Counted from the stretch's first letter, positions 8,663 through 17,855 are shown. The stretch is 64,000 nt of DNA from an uncultured Collinsella sp. (GCA_900549715.1 URPK01000001.1:248001-312000), one strand, 5' to 3'. The notes: generated from the sequence alone by a model not told the origin. Made by a program: numbers and translations.

Positions 8663-9366
8663 TGAAGCACGTGCTCCGCGTGATCAACGTGCTGGCGACC
8701 GTGGTGATCCTCGTCGCCTTTGTGGTGCTGCTGCGCACGGTGTTCACGCCCGCCGGCGAGATCCCCACCATCATGGGCTATGGCTTTATGCGCACGCTGA
8801 CCGGCTCGATGGAGCCGGCGATTCCTGTGCACTCGTTTATCGTCGTCGATACCGATGGTGGCCAGGCCTACCAGGTCGGCGACATCATCACCTTCCATTC
8901 GTCCGACGACGCGCTAGAGGGTTCGCTCAACACGCATCGCATCGTTGCCGTGGAGGATGCGGCCGACGGCACGCCGGTTTACCGCACCAAGGGCGATGCC
9001 AATCCGGTCGAGGATGCTGTGCCCGTGCCCGCCGCCGACGTGGTGGGGCGCGTGGTCTTTGTCTCGGCGGGGCTGGGCGTTGTGGTGTCGCTGCTCACCA
9101 ATCCGCTGCTGTTCTTTCCGCTTATCGTGGTGCCGCTGATCGTGCTGCTGCTGCTCGAGATTCGCCATATGGTCAAGACAACGCAAGAGGTGGCACGCGC
9201 CGAGGACGAGGCCGCCCTGCGCGCAGCCGTGGAGCAGATTCGCGAAAAACGTCGCCGCGAGCAGGAAGGCCGGGACAGTGTCAAGGACCCAGGCGATGAC
9301 GATCGTGCCCAGGGGCGTGCGGAAGCCGACCCCGACGCCCTCGACGATTCCAACCACTCGGCATAG
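8662..9366 (+). CDS. Second SipW/ER-type signal peptidase I
   Basis: A 234-residue protein; the ATG at 8662 in a TGATG overlap is preferred to the GTG three bases earlier. An N-terminal helix leads to TGSM with candidate serine 49, and NTHR supplies histidine 92. RTKGDANPVED matches the conserved later box. A strongly hydrophobic helix (about 130-165) and a charged tail follow. It is diverged from the peptidase at 3904, so the cassette carries two non-identical enzymes on either side of the ATPase and coiled-coil pair. Different substrates or a regulatory division of labour is possible but not shown. Confidence 0.85.
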   Translation: MKHVLRVINVLATVVILVAFVVLLRTVFTPAGEIPTIMGYGFMRTLTGSMEPAIPVHSFIVVDTDGGQAYQVGDIITFHSSDDALEGSLNTHRIVAVEDAADGTPVYRTKGDANPVEDAVPVPAADVVGRVVFVSAGLGVVVSLLTNPLLFFPLIVVPLIVLLLLEIRHMVKTTQEVARAEDEAALRAAVEQIREKRRREQEGRDSVKDPGDDDRAQGRAEADPDALDDSNHSA

Positions 9367-9381
9367 CTCATCCGCACCTTT

Positions 9382-9400
9382 CGTCCCTACAATAGGGACG
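9382..9400. terminator. Hairpin after the peptidase gene
   Basis: CGTCCCTA and TAGGGACG form a perfect 8-bp stem with a CAA loop, 15 bases after the stop codon. No run of T follows, so it may be a weak terminator or an RNA-stabilising hairpin closing the 301-9366 operon. Confidence 0.4.
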
Positions 9401-9491
9401 CTCGTAGATGTTCCGATTCGCCCGCTTTTCCATACCAATATTCGTGCTACAGTTTGAGCGCTTTGTTGCCAATTGATTTCGGGGGAGTGGG

Positions 9492-10514
9492 ATGGAACAG
9501 GAGCGCTCGGCGCAGCGTGCACGTGAAAGGGCTTCGGTACCGATGACGGCGGCGTCCGATTTTATCGTGCCCGAGGGCACCGACGAGCTCAGCCGTAGCA
9601 CCCGCCGCGCCTGGCGCGAGCGCCTTAACGATGCGTCGTCGCGCAAGATGATCACGGGCGTCTTGGCTACGCTGGTGGGCGGTTCGTTTTGGGGCTTCTC
9701 GGGCACCAGCGCGAGCTTTCTGTTCGATACCTTCCACGTCGACACCTTGTGGCTTATGAGCGTGCGTCAGATTCTCGCCGGTCTACTCTTTATGGCCGTG
9801 GTTGTAACGCGCGACCGCGAGCGCCTGATTAAGCTCTGGACCACACCCGCCGACCGCAAACAGCTGCTGCTCTTTACCGCCTTTGGCCTGCTGTTCAACC
9901 AGTTTTGCTATCTTTCGGCCGTGCGCCTGACGAACGCCGGGACCGCGACGGTGCTCCAGTGCCTGCAGCTCGTTATCATCATGGGCTACACCTGCGTGAT
10001 CGATCGCCGCATGCCGCGTACTCGCGAAGTCATCGGCATTGGCCTGGCTCTGGGTGGAACCTTTTTAATCGCCACCGGCGGCGACCCCACCAGCCTGAAT
10101 ATCTCGCCGCTTGGCCTGGCAGCAGGTCTTATGTGTGCGGTCAGCGCCGCGTGTATGGCGGTGATTCCCGCCAAGATTCTGCCCGAATACGGCAGCCCCA
10201 TCGTCACGGGCTCGGCAATGCTCACGGCGGGCGTGGTCTCGTGCGTCTTCGTGCAGCCTTGGGCGCATATGCCGGCGCTCGATGCCGCCGGTATCGAGGC
10301 ACTCGCGGTGTTCGTGGTTATCGGCTCGTTTTTTGCTTACATGCTCTATATGCAGGGCGTTAAGGACATCGGCTCGGTGCGTGCGAGCCTCATCGGAACT
10401 GTGGAGCCGGTTTCGGCGACCATCACCAGCGCCGTGATGCTGGGCACAGTGTTTTTGCCGACCGACCTTATCGGCTTTGCCATGATCATCGTGATGATGT
10501 TTCTCACGGTGTAG
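9492..10514 (+). CDS. EamA-family permease (DMT superfamily)
   Basis: A 340-residue integral membrane protein starting after GGGGGAGTGGG. After about 50 polar residues there are some ten hydrophobic helices in two repeats, with the typical GGSFWGFSGTSASFLF opening and a second repeat closing with SLIGTVEPVSATITS, the signature of EamA transporters. The family exports or imports amino acids, nucleosides or sugars; the substrate cannot be told here. It appears to be a single-gene unit. Confidence 0.88.
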   Translation: MEQERSAQRARERASVPMTAASDFIVPEGTDELSRSTRRAWRERLNDASSRKMITGVLATLVGGSFWGFSGTSASFLFDTFHVDTLWLMSVRQILAGLLFMAVVVTRDRERLIKLWTTPADRKQLLLFTAFGLLFNQFCYLSAVRLTNAGTATVLQCLQLVIIMGYTCVIDRRMPRTREVIGIGLALGGTFLIATGGDPTSLNISPLGLAAGLMCAVSAACMAVIPAKILPEYGSPIVTGSAMLTAGVVSCVFVQPWAHMPALDAAGIEALAVFVVIGSFFAYMLYMQGVKDIGSVRASLIGTVEPVSATITSAVMLGTVFLPTDLIGFAMIIVMMFLTV

Positions 10515-10663
10515 CTGGTGCCGCCGCCAAGACAGAAAAGGTGTTGTGCCGCATTTTCGCCAATTGATGTCCGTGTCTGGAGTTTAGCTGTCGATGCTCA
10601 AAATGCCATAAACTAGTAACGTTATGGACTTTTTCATTGCGACTCAATTGCGAGGATTTCTTT

Positions 10664-12976
10664 ATGGCTGGTAATCACTTTAAGGGCAGCGATAGCGGCC
10701 GCCCTGCAGTTCCGCCGCGTCCGAACGGGGCTGGTAAGGCCGGCACGCCGGGCGGCGCTGGACAGGGCGGTCCCGGTAAGCGCGTGTCCCCGGGCGAGAC
10801 GGCGATGTTTACCGCTCTGTACGAGCAGTCTCAAAAGGCAAAAAAGACCGGCCGTGCAAGAGGGAATGTCTTTGCGGGCGGTGCAACCTCCACGTCGCAG
10901 CCGAGCGGGGCTCCTTCGGTACCTGCGAACAACGCAGGTGCTGCCAACGTCGCGAATACCGCCGGCAACGTTAATGCCGGCAAGGCCGCCAACAATACTC
11001 CCTCTGCCGGTGGCGCGGGGCTTACGGGTAACCTTGGCACGATTTACACCGGCGCCTCCGAGACTGGCACGTTCGCCCGCCTGGATGATAGCGGTGCCGA
11101 GTTTGCGGGCTCGGGTTCCAAGGAAGATTATTACGATTTTGGCTTGAACTACGGTAGCGACGCTTCGTCGAGTTCGACCTCTGACGGTCTGGTCCGTCAT
11201 CGCCATCGCAAGGGCGAGCGCAAAAAGCGTCACACCGGCGCCATTGTTGCCGCTGTGGTCGCGGTGCTTCTCGTTGCGCTTGGCGCAGGCGGCTTTATGC
11301 TGCTTAACTCGGCAAAGACCGTAAAGAGCGAAGCGAAGGAGGCTGTCGAGATCGTCGGTGGCCTTAAGGACAAGGTCACGTCGGGCGATTTTTCGACGCT
11401 GCCTGACGACGCGAAGAAGATCGATGAGCTCTGCGACAGCATGAAGGCGGAGACTTCGAGCCCGCTGTGGACGGCGGCTTCGTTTATCCCGGTGTATGGC
11501 AGCGATATCAATGCGGCCCGCACCATGATTGATGCCCTGTCCGATGTCTCGAGCAACGCGCTGGTTCCCATGGCCGACAACCTTTCGCAGGCCACGCCCG
11601 GCAAGTTGTTTCAGGACGGCATGATTAACGTGTCCGCGCTGCAGGCCGTTGCCGATTCGCTTTCCGATAGCTCCAAGGTGTTCAAGAGCGCCAACGAGAA
11701 GGTCCAGGGCATTGGCGATACTCATATTTCTCAGGTGACCGAGCTGGTCGATAAGGCCAAGGACGGCTTTGCCACCCTCAATGGCGCGGTTGACGCGGCG
11801 GAGAAGGTTGCCCCCGTCCTTCCCCAGATGCTCGGCGCCAACGGCCAGACGCGCAACTACCTTGTGTACGCCATGAACAACGTCGAGATTCGTGCTTGCG
11901 GCGGCTTTGGCGGTTCGCAGGGCCTGATTTCGGTCACTGACGGCCAGATGTCGATTGGCGAGTTTGTTCCCCGCATTGGACTCAGCGAGGATGAGGCAGT
12001 CGAGAGCGTCGACGAAGAGGATGAGGCGCTGTTCGGCAACCACAGTAACCTGTACAACTCGGGCAATACCTATTCGCCTGATTGGCCCCGCAACTCGCAG
12101 CGTGTCGCCGCGCTGTGGAAGTCCCAGTATGGACAGGACGTTGATGGCGTCATCGGTATCGACCCGGTGTTCCTGCAGTATCTGCTGGGCCTGGTCGGTA
12201 ACGTGTCACTGCCCGATGGTACGGTCGTCGACGGTACCAACGCGGCGAAGGTTCTCATGCACGATGTGTATTGGAACTATCCGGTCGAGGAGTCGGACGG
12301 CATCTTTGCGGCTGTTGCCAGCGCTGCCTTCGACAAGATTCTTGGCGGTATCGGCGATGTCGATGTTACGAAGCTTGTCAGCGCCGTTGAGCGCGGTGCC
12401 GAAGAGGGCCGTCTGATTGCTTGGATGAGAAACGATGATGAGCAGAATGCCATCAAAGAGACGGGCATTGACGCTTCGCTGCCCGATCCGGATGATCCGA
12501 GTGCCGATCCCGTTGCCGGCGTTTACTTTAACAACCTGAGCTTCTCCAAGCTCGACTGGTACCTGAACGCCGACACACAGATTGGCCAGGGCGTGAAGAA
12601 CGGCGACGGCACGTGCTCCTATCGCATCACCGTTACCCTGACGAACATCATGACGCAGGAGGAGGCCGGCAAGCTGCCCGACTACGTCGCGGCGAGCGCG
12701 CCCGATGCCGCGCGCGACGACGAGCGTCTGAATGTCTCGTTGTTTGCCCCGACGGGCGGCAACATTACTGATCTGACCGTCGAGGGCACCCAGTTTGGTC
12801 TTGGCGCCGCTACGTGGCATGGAATCCCCTTCTATTCGGGCACCGTTGACCTGCATGCTGGCGAGACGACGACGATCACATATACGCTGACCACGTCAGC
12901 CGAGGCGGGGGACAAGCCGCTTACGCTGCGTCAGACTCCTACATGCCAGGCGGCTCGCGACAGCGCGTCGGCGTAG
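10664..12976 (+). CDS. DUF4012 envelope protein
   Basis: A 770-residue protein. The ATG at 10664 follows GAGG eight bases upstream; the reading frame extends 27 bases further up without a ribosome site. A low-complexity cytoplasmic region of about 195 residues rich in Gly, Ala, Asn and Pro ends in RHRHRKGERKKRH, then comes one membrane helix (about 200-220), an extracytoplasmic helical part, and a DUF4012 domain with RNYLVYAMNNVEIRACGGFGGSQGLIS. DUF4012 proteins often lie near glycan and exopolysaccharide genes; biochemical function is unknown. The following gene is glmM, a wall-precursor enzyme. Confidence 0.82.
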   Translation: MAGNHFKGSDSGRPAVPPRPNGAGKAGTPGGAGQGGPGKRVSPGETAMFTALYEQSQKAKKTGRARGNVFAGGATSTSQPSGAPSVPANNAGAANVANTAGNVNAGKAANNTPSAGGAGLTGNLGTIYTGASETGTFARLDDSGAEFAGSGSKEDYYDFGLNYGSDASSSSTSDGLVRHRHRKGERKKRHTGAIVAAVVAVLLVALGAGGFMLLNSAKTVKSEAKEAVEIVGGLKDKVTSGDFSTLPDDAKKIDELCDSMKAETSSPLWTAASFIPVYGSDINAARTMIDALSDVSSNALVPMADNLSQATPGKLFQDGMINVSALQAVADSLSDSSKVFKSANEKVQGIGDTHISQVTELVDKAKDGFATLNGAVDAAEKVAPVLPQMLGANGQTRNYLVYAMNNVEIRACGGFGGSQGLISVTDGQMSIGEFVPRIGLSEDEAVESVDEEDEALFGNHSNLYNSGNTYSPDWPRNSQRVAALWKSQYGQDVDGVIGIDPVFLQYLLGLVGNVSLPDGTVVDGTNAAKVLMHDVYWNYPVEESDGIFAAVASAAFDKILGGIGDVDVTKLVSAVERGAEEGRLIAWMRNDDEQNAIKETGIDASLPDPDDPSADPVAGVYFNNLSFSKLDWYLNADTQIGQGVKNGDGTCSYRITVTLTNIMTQEEAGKLPDYVAASAPDAARDDERLNVSLFAPTGGNITDLTVEGTQFGLGAATWHGIPFYSGTVDLHAGETTTITYTLTTSAEAGDKPLTLRQTPTCQAARDSASA

Positions 12977-13013
12977 GGTTTTTCTGGTAGCGCAGATAAT
13001 CGAGTACCATTTT

Positions 13014-13047
13014 GGGGCGGACAGGCAATCTGTTCGCCCCTATTTTG
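13014..13047 (+). terminator. Terminator between DUF4012 gene and glmM
   Basis: GGGGCGGACAG and CTGTTCGCCCC form an 11-bp stem with a short loop, followed by TATTTTG. It ends just before the glmM ribosome site, so it could also act on glmM expression. Confidence 0.6.
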
Positions 13048-13059
13048 TAAGGAGAGCGC

Positions 13060-14391
13060 ATGAAGTACTTTGGCACCGACGGCTTTCGCGGTGAGGCTAA
13101 CGTTGGGCTGACGGTAGAGCACGCTTATAAGATTGGCCGTTTTGTGGGCTGGTATTACGGCGCCAACCGCGAGCGCAAGGCGCGCGTCATCGTGGGTAAG
13201 GACACGCGTCGCTCGAGTTATATGTTCGAGGCGGCGCTGGTGAGTGGCCTGGTCGCGAGCGGTGCGGACGCCTATATGCTGCACGTGATCCCCACACCGG
13301 GTGTAGCGCATCAGACCGTGGAAGGCTGCTTCGATTGCGGCATCATGATCAGCGCGAGCCACAACCCGTTTTGCGATAACGGCATTAAGCTCGTCAATAG
13401 CGACGGTTTTAAGATGGACGAGGACGTACTGGAGCTCATCGAGGACTACGTCGATGGCAAGAGCGAGGTGCCGCTGGCCACGGGCAACCACATCGGCGCC
13501 ACGGTGGACTACATGCAGGGCCGCAACCGCTACATTGCCTCGCTCATCGCCAGCGCGAACTTTTCGCTGCAGGGCGTCAAGATCGGCATCGACTGCGCCA
13601 ACGGCTCGGCGTCCTCGGTGGCCAAGCCGGTGTTCGACGCGCTGGGCGCCGACGTGCGCGTGATCAATGCCGCGCCTGATGGTTTTAACATCAACGTCGA
13701 CTGCGGCTCCACGCATATGGAGCGTCTGCAGCGCCACGTGGTGGAGCAGGGCTTGGACGTGGGCTTTGCCTATGACGGCGATGCCGACCGCTGCCTGGCC
13801 GTGGACGAGCGCGGCCGCGTGGTCGATGGCGACCAGATCCTGTACGTGTGCGGCGTGTACCTGAACAAGCACGGTCGCCTTTCGGGCGGTACCGTGGTTC
13901 CGACGATTGCCAGCAACTTTGGCCTGATCAAGTCGTTGGAGCTTGCCGGCCTAAGTGCCGTGACCAGCGGTGTGGGCGACCGCCACGTGTATGCCAAGAT
14001 GCGCGAGGGCGGTTACAGCCTGGGCGGCGAGCAGACGGGCCATACGATCTTTGGCGATATCGAGCGCACGGGCGACGGCATTATGACCTCGCTGCGCGTG
14101 ATGGAAGTGATCCGCGCCGAGCGCGAGACGCTCTCGCAGCTCACGGCTCCGTGCAAGCTGCTACCGCAGGCGCAGGTGGCCGTGCGCGTGGCGGACAAGG
14201 ACGCCGCGCTCGAGAACATGGGCGTGCAGAACGCCATCGCCGAGGCCGAGGCTGCGCTGGCAGGCGAGGGCCGCGTGCTCGTACGCAAGAGCGGAACCGA
14301 GTCGGTTATCCGCGTGCTGGCCGAGGCGCCCGACCAAGCATCCGCCGATGCCGCCATGAAGCGCATCGCCAACGCACTCGAGGCTCTGTAG
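13060..14391 (+). CDS. glmM: Phosphoglucosamine mutase
   Basis: A 443-residue cytoplasmic enzyme that interconverts glucosamine-6-phosphate and glucosamine-1-phosphate on the way to UDP-GlcNAc. The start follows AAGGAGAG. Visible family motifs in order: KYFGTDGFRG at the N-terminus, the phosphoserine loop ISASHNP (serine 100), the metal-binding loop DGDADR, the sugar-binding GEQTGH and the phosphate-binding RKSGTES near the C-terminus. Length is normal for the family. It appears to be transcribed alone and is followed by a strong hairpin. Confidence 0.95.
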   Translation: MKYFGTDGFRGEANVGLTVEHAYKIGRFVGWYYGANRERKARVIVGKDTRRSSYMFEAALVSGLVASGADAYMLHVIPTPGVAHQTVEGCFDCGIMISASHNPFCDNGIKLVNSDGFKMDEDVLELIEDYVDGKSEVPLATGNHIGATVDYMQGRNRYIASLIASANFSLQGVKIGIDCANGSASSVAKPVFDALGADVRVINAAPDGFNINVDCGSTHMERLQRHVVEQGLDVGFAYDGDADRCLAVDERGRVVDGDQILYVCGVYLNKHGRLSGGTVVPTIASNFGLIKSLELAGLSAVTSGVGDRHVYAKMREGGYSLGGEQTGHTIFGDIERTGDGIMTSLRVMEVIRAERETLSQLTAPCKLLPQAQVAVRVADKDAALENMGVQNAIAEAEAALAGEGRVLVRKSGTESVIRVLAEAPDQASADAAMKRIANALEAL

Positions 14392-14418
14392 TTACGCGGT
14401 TTTACCAAACCGCGTAAC
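14391..14418 (+). terminator. 12-bp hairpin at end of glmM
   Basis: GTTACGCGGTTT and AAACCGCGTAAC form a perfect 12-bp stem with loop TACC. It begins on the last base of the glmM stop codon. There is no T tract, so termination is not certain. Confidence 0.55.
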
Positions 14419-14466
14419 TGCTCGACGCTGCAAACGCCCCTAAGCGGCAATCTGACGTTCAATTTC

Positions 14467-14500
14467 AAGGGCGCGACCAGAAGGTCAGCGCCCTTTCATT
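14467..14500. terminator. Terminator-like hairpin between glmM and pepTaq
   Basis: AAGGGCGC and GCGCCCTT form an 8-bp stem followed by TCATTT. It sits between the convergent glmM and carboxypeptidase genes and could serve the plus strand. Confidence 0.5.
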
Positions 14501-14596
14501 TCACGTCACCTTGCTCGCTTAGGGTCGTTTTCGCTGACGTTGCCAAGACATTGGCGTCAACATAGTTGGCGTTGGCGATGGCGTGCTGGTCAATCC

Positions 14597-16171
14597 TTAC
14601 AGCTCGTACAGTGTGGTGAACTTGTCCTGCAGGTAGCTGCAGTAGTAGCGGGCGTCAAAGGCCATGCCGCAGGCGCCCTTGATGAGTTCCGGCGCGTCTT
14701 TGGCGCGGCCCCACTGCCAAATGTGCTCGCCCAGCCAGGCGCGGACGGGCGCCAGATCGCCGCTCGCGCAGGCACCGGTAAGGTCGACGCCGTCGCGGCA
14801 CATGGCCGGCACAAACATGGCGTCGTAGGCGCTACCCAGCGCATAGGTGGGGAAGTAGCCAAACGAACCGCCGCTCCAATGCGTATCCTGCAGGCAGCCG
14901 TGCGTGTCGTCGGGAACGGGAATGCCCAGGTACTCGTCCATAAAGCGGTTCCAAAGCGCGGGGATGTCCTTGGCCGCAGCCTCGCCGGCAAACAGCATAC
15001 GCTCAATCTGGTAGCGCACCATAATATGCAGCGGATAGGTGAGCTCGTCGGCCTCGGTGCGGATCAACGACGGCTGCGCGATGTTCACGGCGCGGTAGAG
15101 CGTGTCTTCGTCGACGTCGCCGTAGACCTCGGGCGCGTGACGACGCAGCACCTCGAGCAGCGGGCCCATAAAGGCGCGGCTGCGACCCACGGTGTTCTCA
15201 AAGAAGCGGCTCTGGCTCTCGTGGATGCCCATGGAGGTGCCGCCCTCCAGGCAGGTGCGCGCGTAGGCGGGATTGACGCCCAGCTCGTACATGGTGTGCC
15301 CCGCCTCGTGGATGATGCTGTAGACGTTGGAGATGCAGTCGTCCTCGTAGATGTGCGTCGCGATGCGCGCATCACCCACGGCAAAGCCCTCGCTAAACGG
15401 ATGCTCGGTAAAGGCAAGCGTGGTGTCGTCCAGGTCCAGGCCAACAAGCTTCATAAGGTCGAAGCTCATGGCGCGCTGGGCAGCCTCGGGCACGTGGGCG
15501 TGCAAAAAGTCGGCAGCCGGCTGCTGGCCGCGCTCGCCGATGGCGTGCACGAGCGGCACGACCGTGGCCTTGACCTCGTCGCAAAACGCGTCGAAGCTCT
15601 TGGCGGAAAGGCCGCGCTCGTACTGGTCGAGCCAAACGTCGTATGGATCGCGCTTGGGGTCCATGAGCTCGGCCTGATGCTTAAGTTGGGCGACGATTCT
15701 ATCCACATAGGTCTCAAAGCTCGCCCAGTCGTTGGCTGCCTTGGCCTTGCGCCACACGGCGTCCGCCTCGCAGGTGAGCCTGGTCCAGGCCTCGGCTTCT
15801 TCGGTGGGGATGGCACTGGCCTCACGTTGATCGCGGCCGAGCACACGGATCTCGTCGAGCAGCTGAGGGTCGTCGATTTTGCCGCCGGCGACGGTCTCGC
15901 GCGCTAACGAGCGTACGAGCTCAACGGACTTCTCGCTGGTCAGCAGCTTGTGATGCTCGCCGGCAAGCGTGCCCATGGCGTCGGCACGCGCTGCTGCGCC
16001 GTTGGCGGGGGCAATGGTCGCGCCGTCAAACTCGGCAATCTTGAGCAGGTACTCACGAGTCCACAGCTTGCCTTCGAGCTTGCGGAATTTTTTGACGGCC
16101 TTATCGACCTTCATGCCTTTGGATGTCTTGCCCGCTGCAGGCTCGGCCTTCTTATCGAGTTTCTTTCCCAT
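14597..16171 (-). CDS. Carboxypeptidase Taq (M32 metallopeptidase)
   Basis: A 524-residue zinc carboxypeptidase of family M32, cytoplasmic, releasing C-terminal amino acids. The metal site HEAGH is at 288-292, in the context YSIIHEAGHTMYELG; downstream motifs such as GIHESQSRFFENTVGRS fit the family and supply the third ligand. The first 25 residues are Lys-rich and not part of the catalytic fold. Length is close to the usual 500. It converges on glmM and is divergent from the T-box-pheS unit. It is probably a single-gene unit. Confidence 0.93.
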   Translation of the reverse strand: MGKKLDKKAEPAAGKTSKGMKVDKAVKKFRKLEGKLWTREYLLKIAEFDGATIAPANGAAARADAMGTLAGEHHKLLTSEKSVELVRSLARETVAGGKIDDPQLLDEIRVLGRDQREASAIPTEEAEAWTRLTCEADAVWRKAKAANDWASFETYVDRIVAQLKHQAELMDPKRDPYDVWLDQYERGLSAKSFDAFCDEVKATVVPLVHAIGERGQQPAADFLHAHVPEAAQRAMSFDLMKLVGLDLDDTTLAFTEHPFSEGFAVGDARIATHIYEDDCISNVYSIIHEAGHTMYELGVNPAYARTCLEGGTSMGIHESQSRFFENTVGRSRAFMGPLLEVLRRHAPEVYGDVDEDTLYRAVNIAQPSLIRTEADELTYPLHIMVRYQIERMLFAGEAAAKDIPALWNRFMDEYLGIPVPDDTHGCLQDTHWSGGSFGYFPTYALGSAYDAMFVPAMCRDGVDLTGACASGDLAPVRAWLGEHIWQWGRAKDAPELIKGACGMAFDARYYCSYLQDKFTTLYEL

Positions 16172-16309
16172 ACCATATCCTTGATCTCGTGAGCCGAGCG
16201 CTTCGGGTGGGCGCGCGGCCAGTTTGCACAGCTACCTGCCTTGTACCCAGTGCGAACAAAACGGAACGCGGCGATGCACACGCAGAATGTGTTATCCTAT
16301 AGCCCAATG

Positions 16310-16590
16310 CGTTGACGGAGAGGGTTTTGCCCGCCGCGTCGCCGGCAAGAGAGGGAAGGTCATGGGCTGCGAGCCTTCCTGCGGTGACAAGGGCCAAGCG
16401 TTCACTCCCGAGCAGCGACCTCAACGGGCACGCGGCCAGCGGCGGCGAAGCCCCAGTAGGGAAGCCGTGAGCCTCGCGACAAGGGGCACAGAGTGGGCGC
16501 GGCGGGCCAGACATCCGCCGGGTCAAACAAGGTGGTACCGCGGAATTCAACCGTCCTTGGGCAATGCACATGCCCGAGGGCGGTTTTTTT
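16310..16590 (+). ncRNA. T-box leader controlling pheST
   Basis: The T-box bulge AAGGTGGTACCGCGG lies at 16529-16543. It is followed by the terminator CCGTCCTTGGGCA/TGCCCGAGGGCGG with seven T (16551-16590), which overlaps the antiterminator as expected for transcription antitermination. A stem GGAAGG/CCTTCC (about 16353-16380) may be part of stem I, and TTC at 16401-16403 followed by A is a candidate phenylalanine specifier. The 5' limit is approximate. Uncharged tRNA-Phe would permit readthrough into pheS. Confidence 0.85.
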
Positions 16591-16675
16591 GTTACCGAAC
16601 CGGGCCGCACATCCGCAGCTCCGGGTGGCTCCAGCCGCCGCGGCAAGTGGATGCGCGAGAGACGAAAGGGAAGAC

Positions 16676-17752
16676 ATGAGTCTGATTGATGATCTGGTCA
16701 AACTCGAGGAAGAGGCCAAGGAGCTCGTCGCAGGCGCCGACGACGCCGAGAAGCTCGAGGCCGCGCGCGTCGCGCTGCTCGGCCGCAAGGGCCGCATCAC
16801 CGGCCTGATGCGCATGATGGGCAAGCTCGCCCCCGAGGATCGTCCCGTGATGGGCAAGCGAGCCAACGAGATGCGCCAGCTGATTGAGGGCATGCTCGAC
16901 GAGCGCACCACCGAGATGAAGGCCGCCGCCCTCAAGCACGCACTCGAGCACGAGGCCGTCGACATCACGCTGCCGGGCATCCGTCCGCAGATTGGTCACC
17001 AGCACCTGATCAAGCAGATCATCGAGGAGGCCGAGGACATCTTCTGCGGCATCGGCTACACCGTCGAGTCCGGCCCCATGGTCGACACCTCCTACTACAA
17101 CTTCACCGCGCTCAACGCCCCCATGGATCACCCGAGCCGCTCGGCCCGCGATACCTTCTACGTGGTCGACAACAACCCCGGCAGCGTCGCGCACCCCGAG
17201 GCCCACGCCCATGGCGAGTCCGACGTGCTGCTGCGCACCCAGACCTCGGGCGTGCAGATCCACACCATGGAGTCGCAAAAGCCGCCCATCTACATGATCT
17301 GCCCGGGCACCGTTTACCGTCCCGATACAGCCGACGCTTGCCACCTGCCGCAGTTCAACCAAATCGAGGGCCTGGTCGTCGACGAGGGCATCACCTTTGG
17401 CGATCTTAAGGGCACGCTCGACTACTTTGTTAAGTGCATGTTTGGCGAGGATCGCAAGACGCGTTACCGCCCGCACTTCTTCCCCTTCACCGAGCCCAGC
17501 TGCGAGGTGGACGTGAGCTGCCACGTCTGCGGCGGCAAGGGCTGCAACTTCTGCAAGCACAGCGGCTGGATCGAGATCCTGGGCTGCGGCATGGTCGACC
17601 CCAACGTTCTTATCAACTGTGGCATCGACCCCGAGAAGTATACCGGCTTCGCCTTTGGCATTGGCGCCGAGCGCGTCGCGGCCCTGCGCTACGACCTGCC
17701 CGACCTCAGAACGCTCATGACGGGCGATATGCGCTTCTTAAATCAGTTCTAG
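16676..17752 (+). CDS. pheS: Phenylalanyl-tRNA synthetase alpha subunit
   Basis: A 358-residue class II synthetase subunit; with PheT it forms the alpha2-beta2 enzyme that charges tRNA-Phe. The ATG at 16676 follows AAAGGGAAG; in-frame residues further upstream would be T-box leader, so they are excluded. The N-terminal coiled coil is followed by LLGRKGRIT, the motif-2 region VYRPDTADACHLPQFNQIEG and the C-terminal IGAERVAALRY. A CHVCGGKGCNFC insert before the SGWIEILGCGMV box gives two CxxC pairs, a possible metal knuckle. pheT follows after a 160-base gap with a large palindrome. Confidence 0.95.
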   Translation: MSLIDDLVKLEEEAKELVAGADDAEKLEAARVALLGRKGRITGLMRMMGKLAPEDRPVMGKRANEMRQLIEGMLDERTTEMKAAALKHALEHEAVDITLPGIRPQIGHQHLIKQIIEEAEDIFCGIGYTVESGPMVDTSYYNFTALNAPMDHPSRSARDTFYVVDNNPGSVAHPEAHAHGESDVLLRTQTSGVQIHTMESQKPPIYMICPGTVYRPDTADACHLPQFNQIEGLVVDEGITFGDLKGTLDYFVKCMFGEDRKTRYRPHFFPFTEPSCEVDVSCHVCGGKGCNFCKHSGWIEILGCGMVDPNVLINCGIDPEKYTGFAFGIGAERVAALRYDLPDLRTLMTGDMRFLNQF

Positions 17753-17762
17753 GCCCGGCGGC

Positions 17763-17855
17763 TTTCCCAAGCACCGCACCTTGCCTTTCAATCGTCGGTT
17801 GCGTACCTAAGTACGCGGCCCTCCTCTTTCAAGGCAATCTGCGGCACTTGGAAAA
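17763..17855. repeat. Imperfect palindrome between pheS and pheT
   Basis: The left arm near 17767-17790 (CCAAGCACCGCACCTTGCC) is complementary, with a few mismatches, to the right arm at about 17827-17851. A perfect inner hairpin GCGTAC/GTACGC (17801-17816) lies at the centre. The whole could fold into one long stem-loop in the pheST message. No T run follows, so it is not an ordinary terminator. Confidence 0.65.

Noticed and set aside
14540..15907. Plus-strand reading frame of 455 codons opposite the Taq carboxypeptidase
   Set aside because: Antisense shadow; composition rich in His, Val and Gly as expected for the reverse of this gene.
16493..16675. N-terminal extension of PheS
   Set aside because: The in-frame codons are the T-box and its terminator; the ribosome site and family alignment place the start at 16676.
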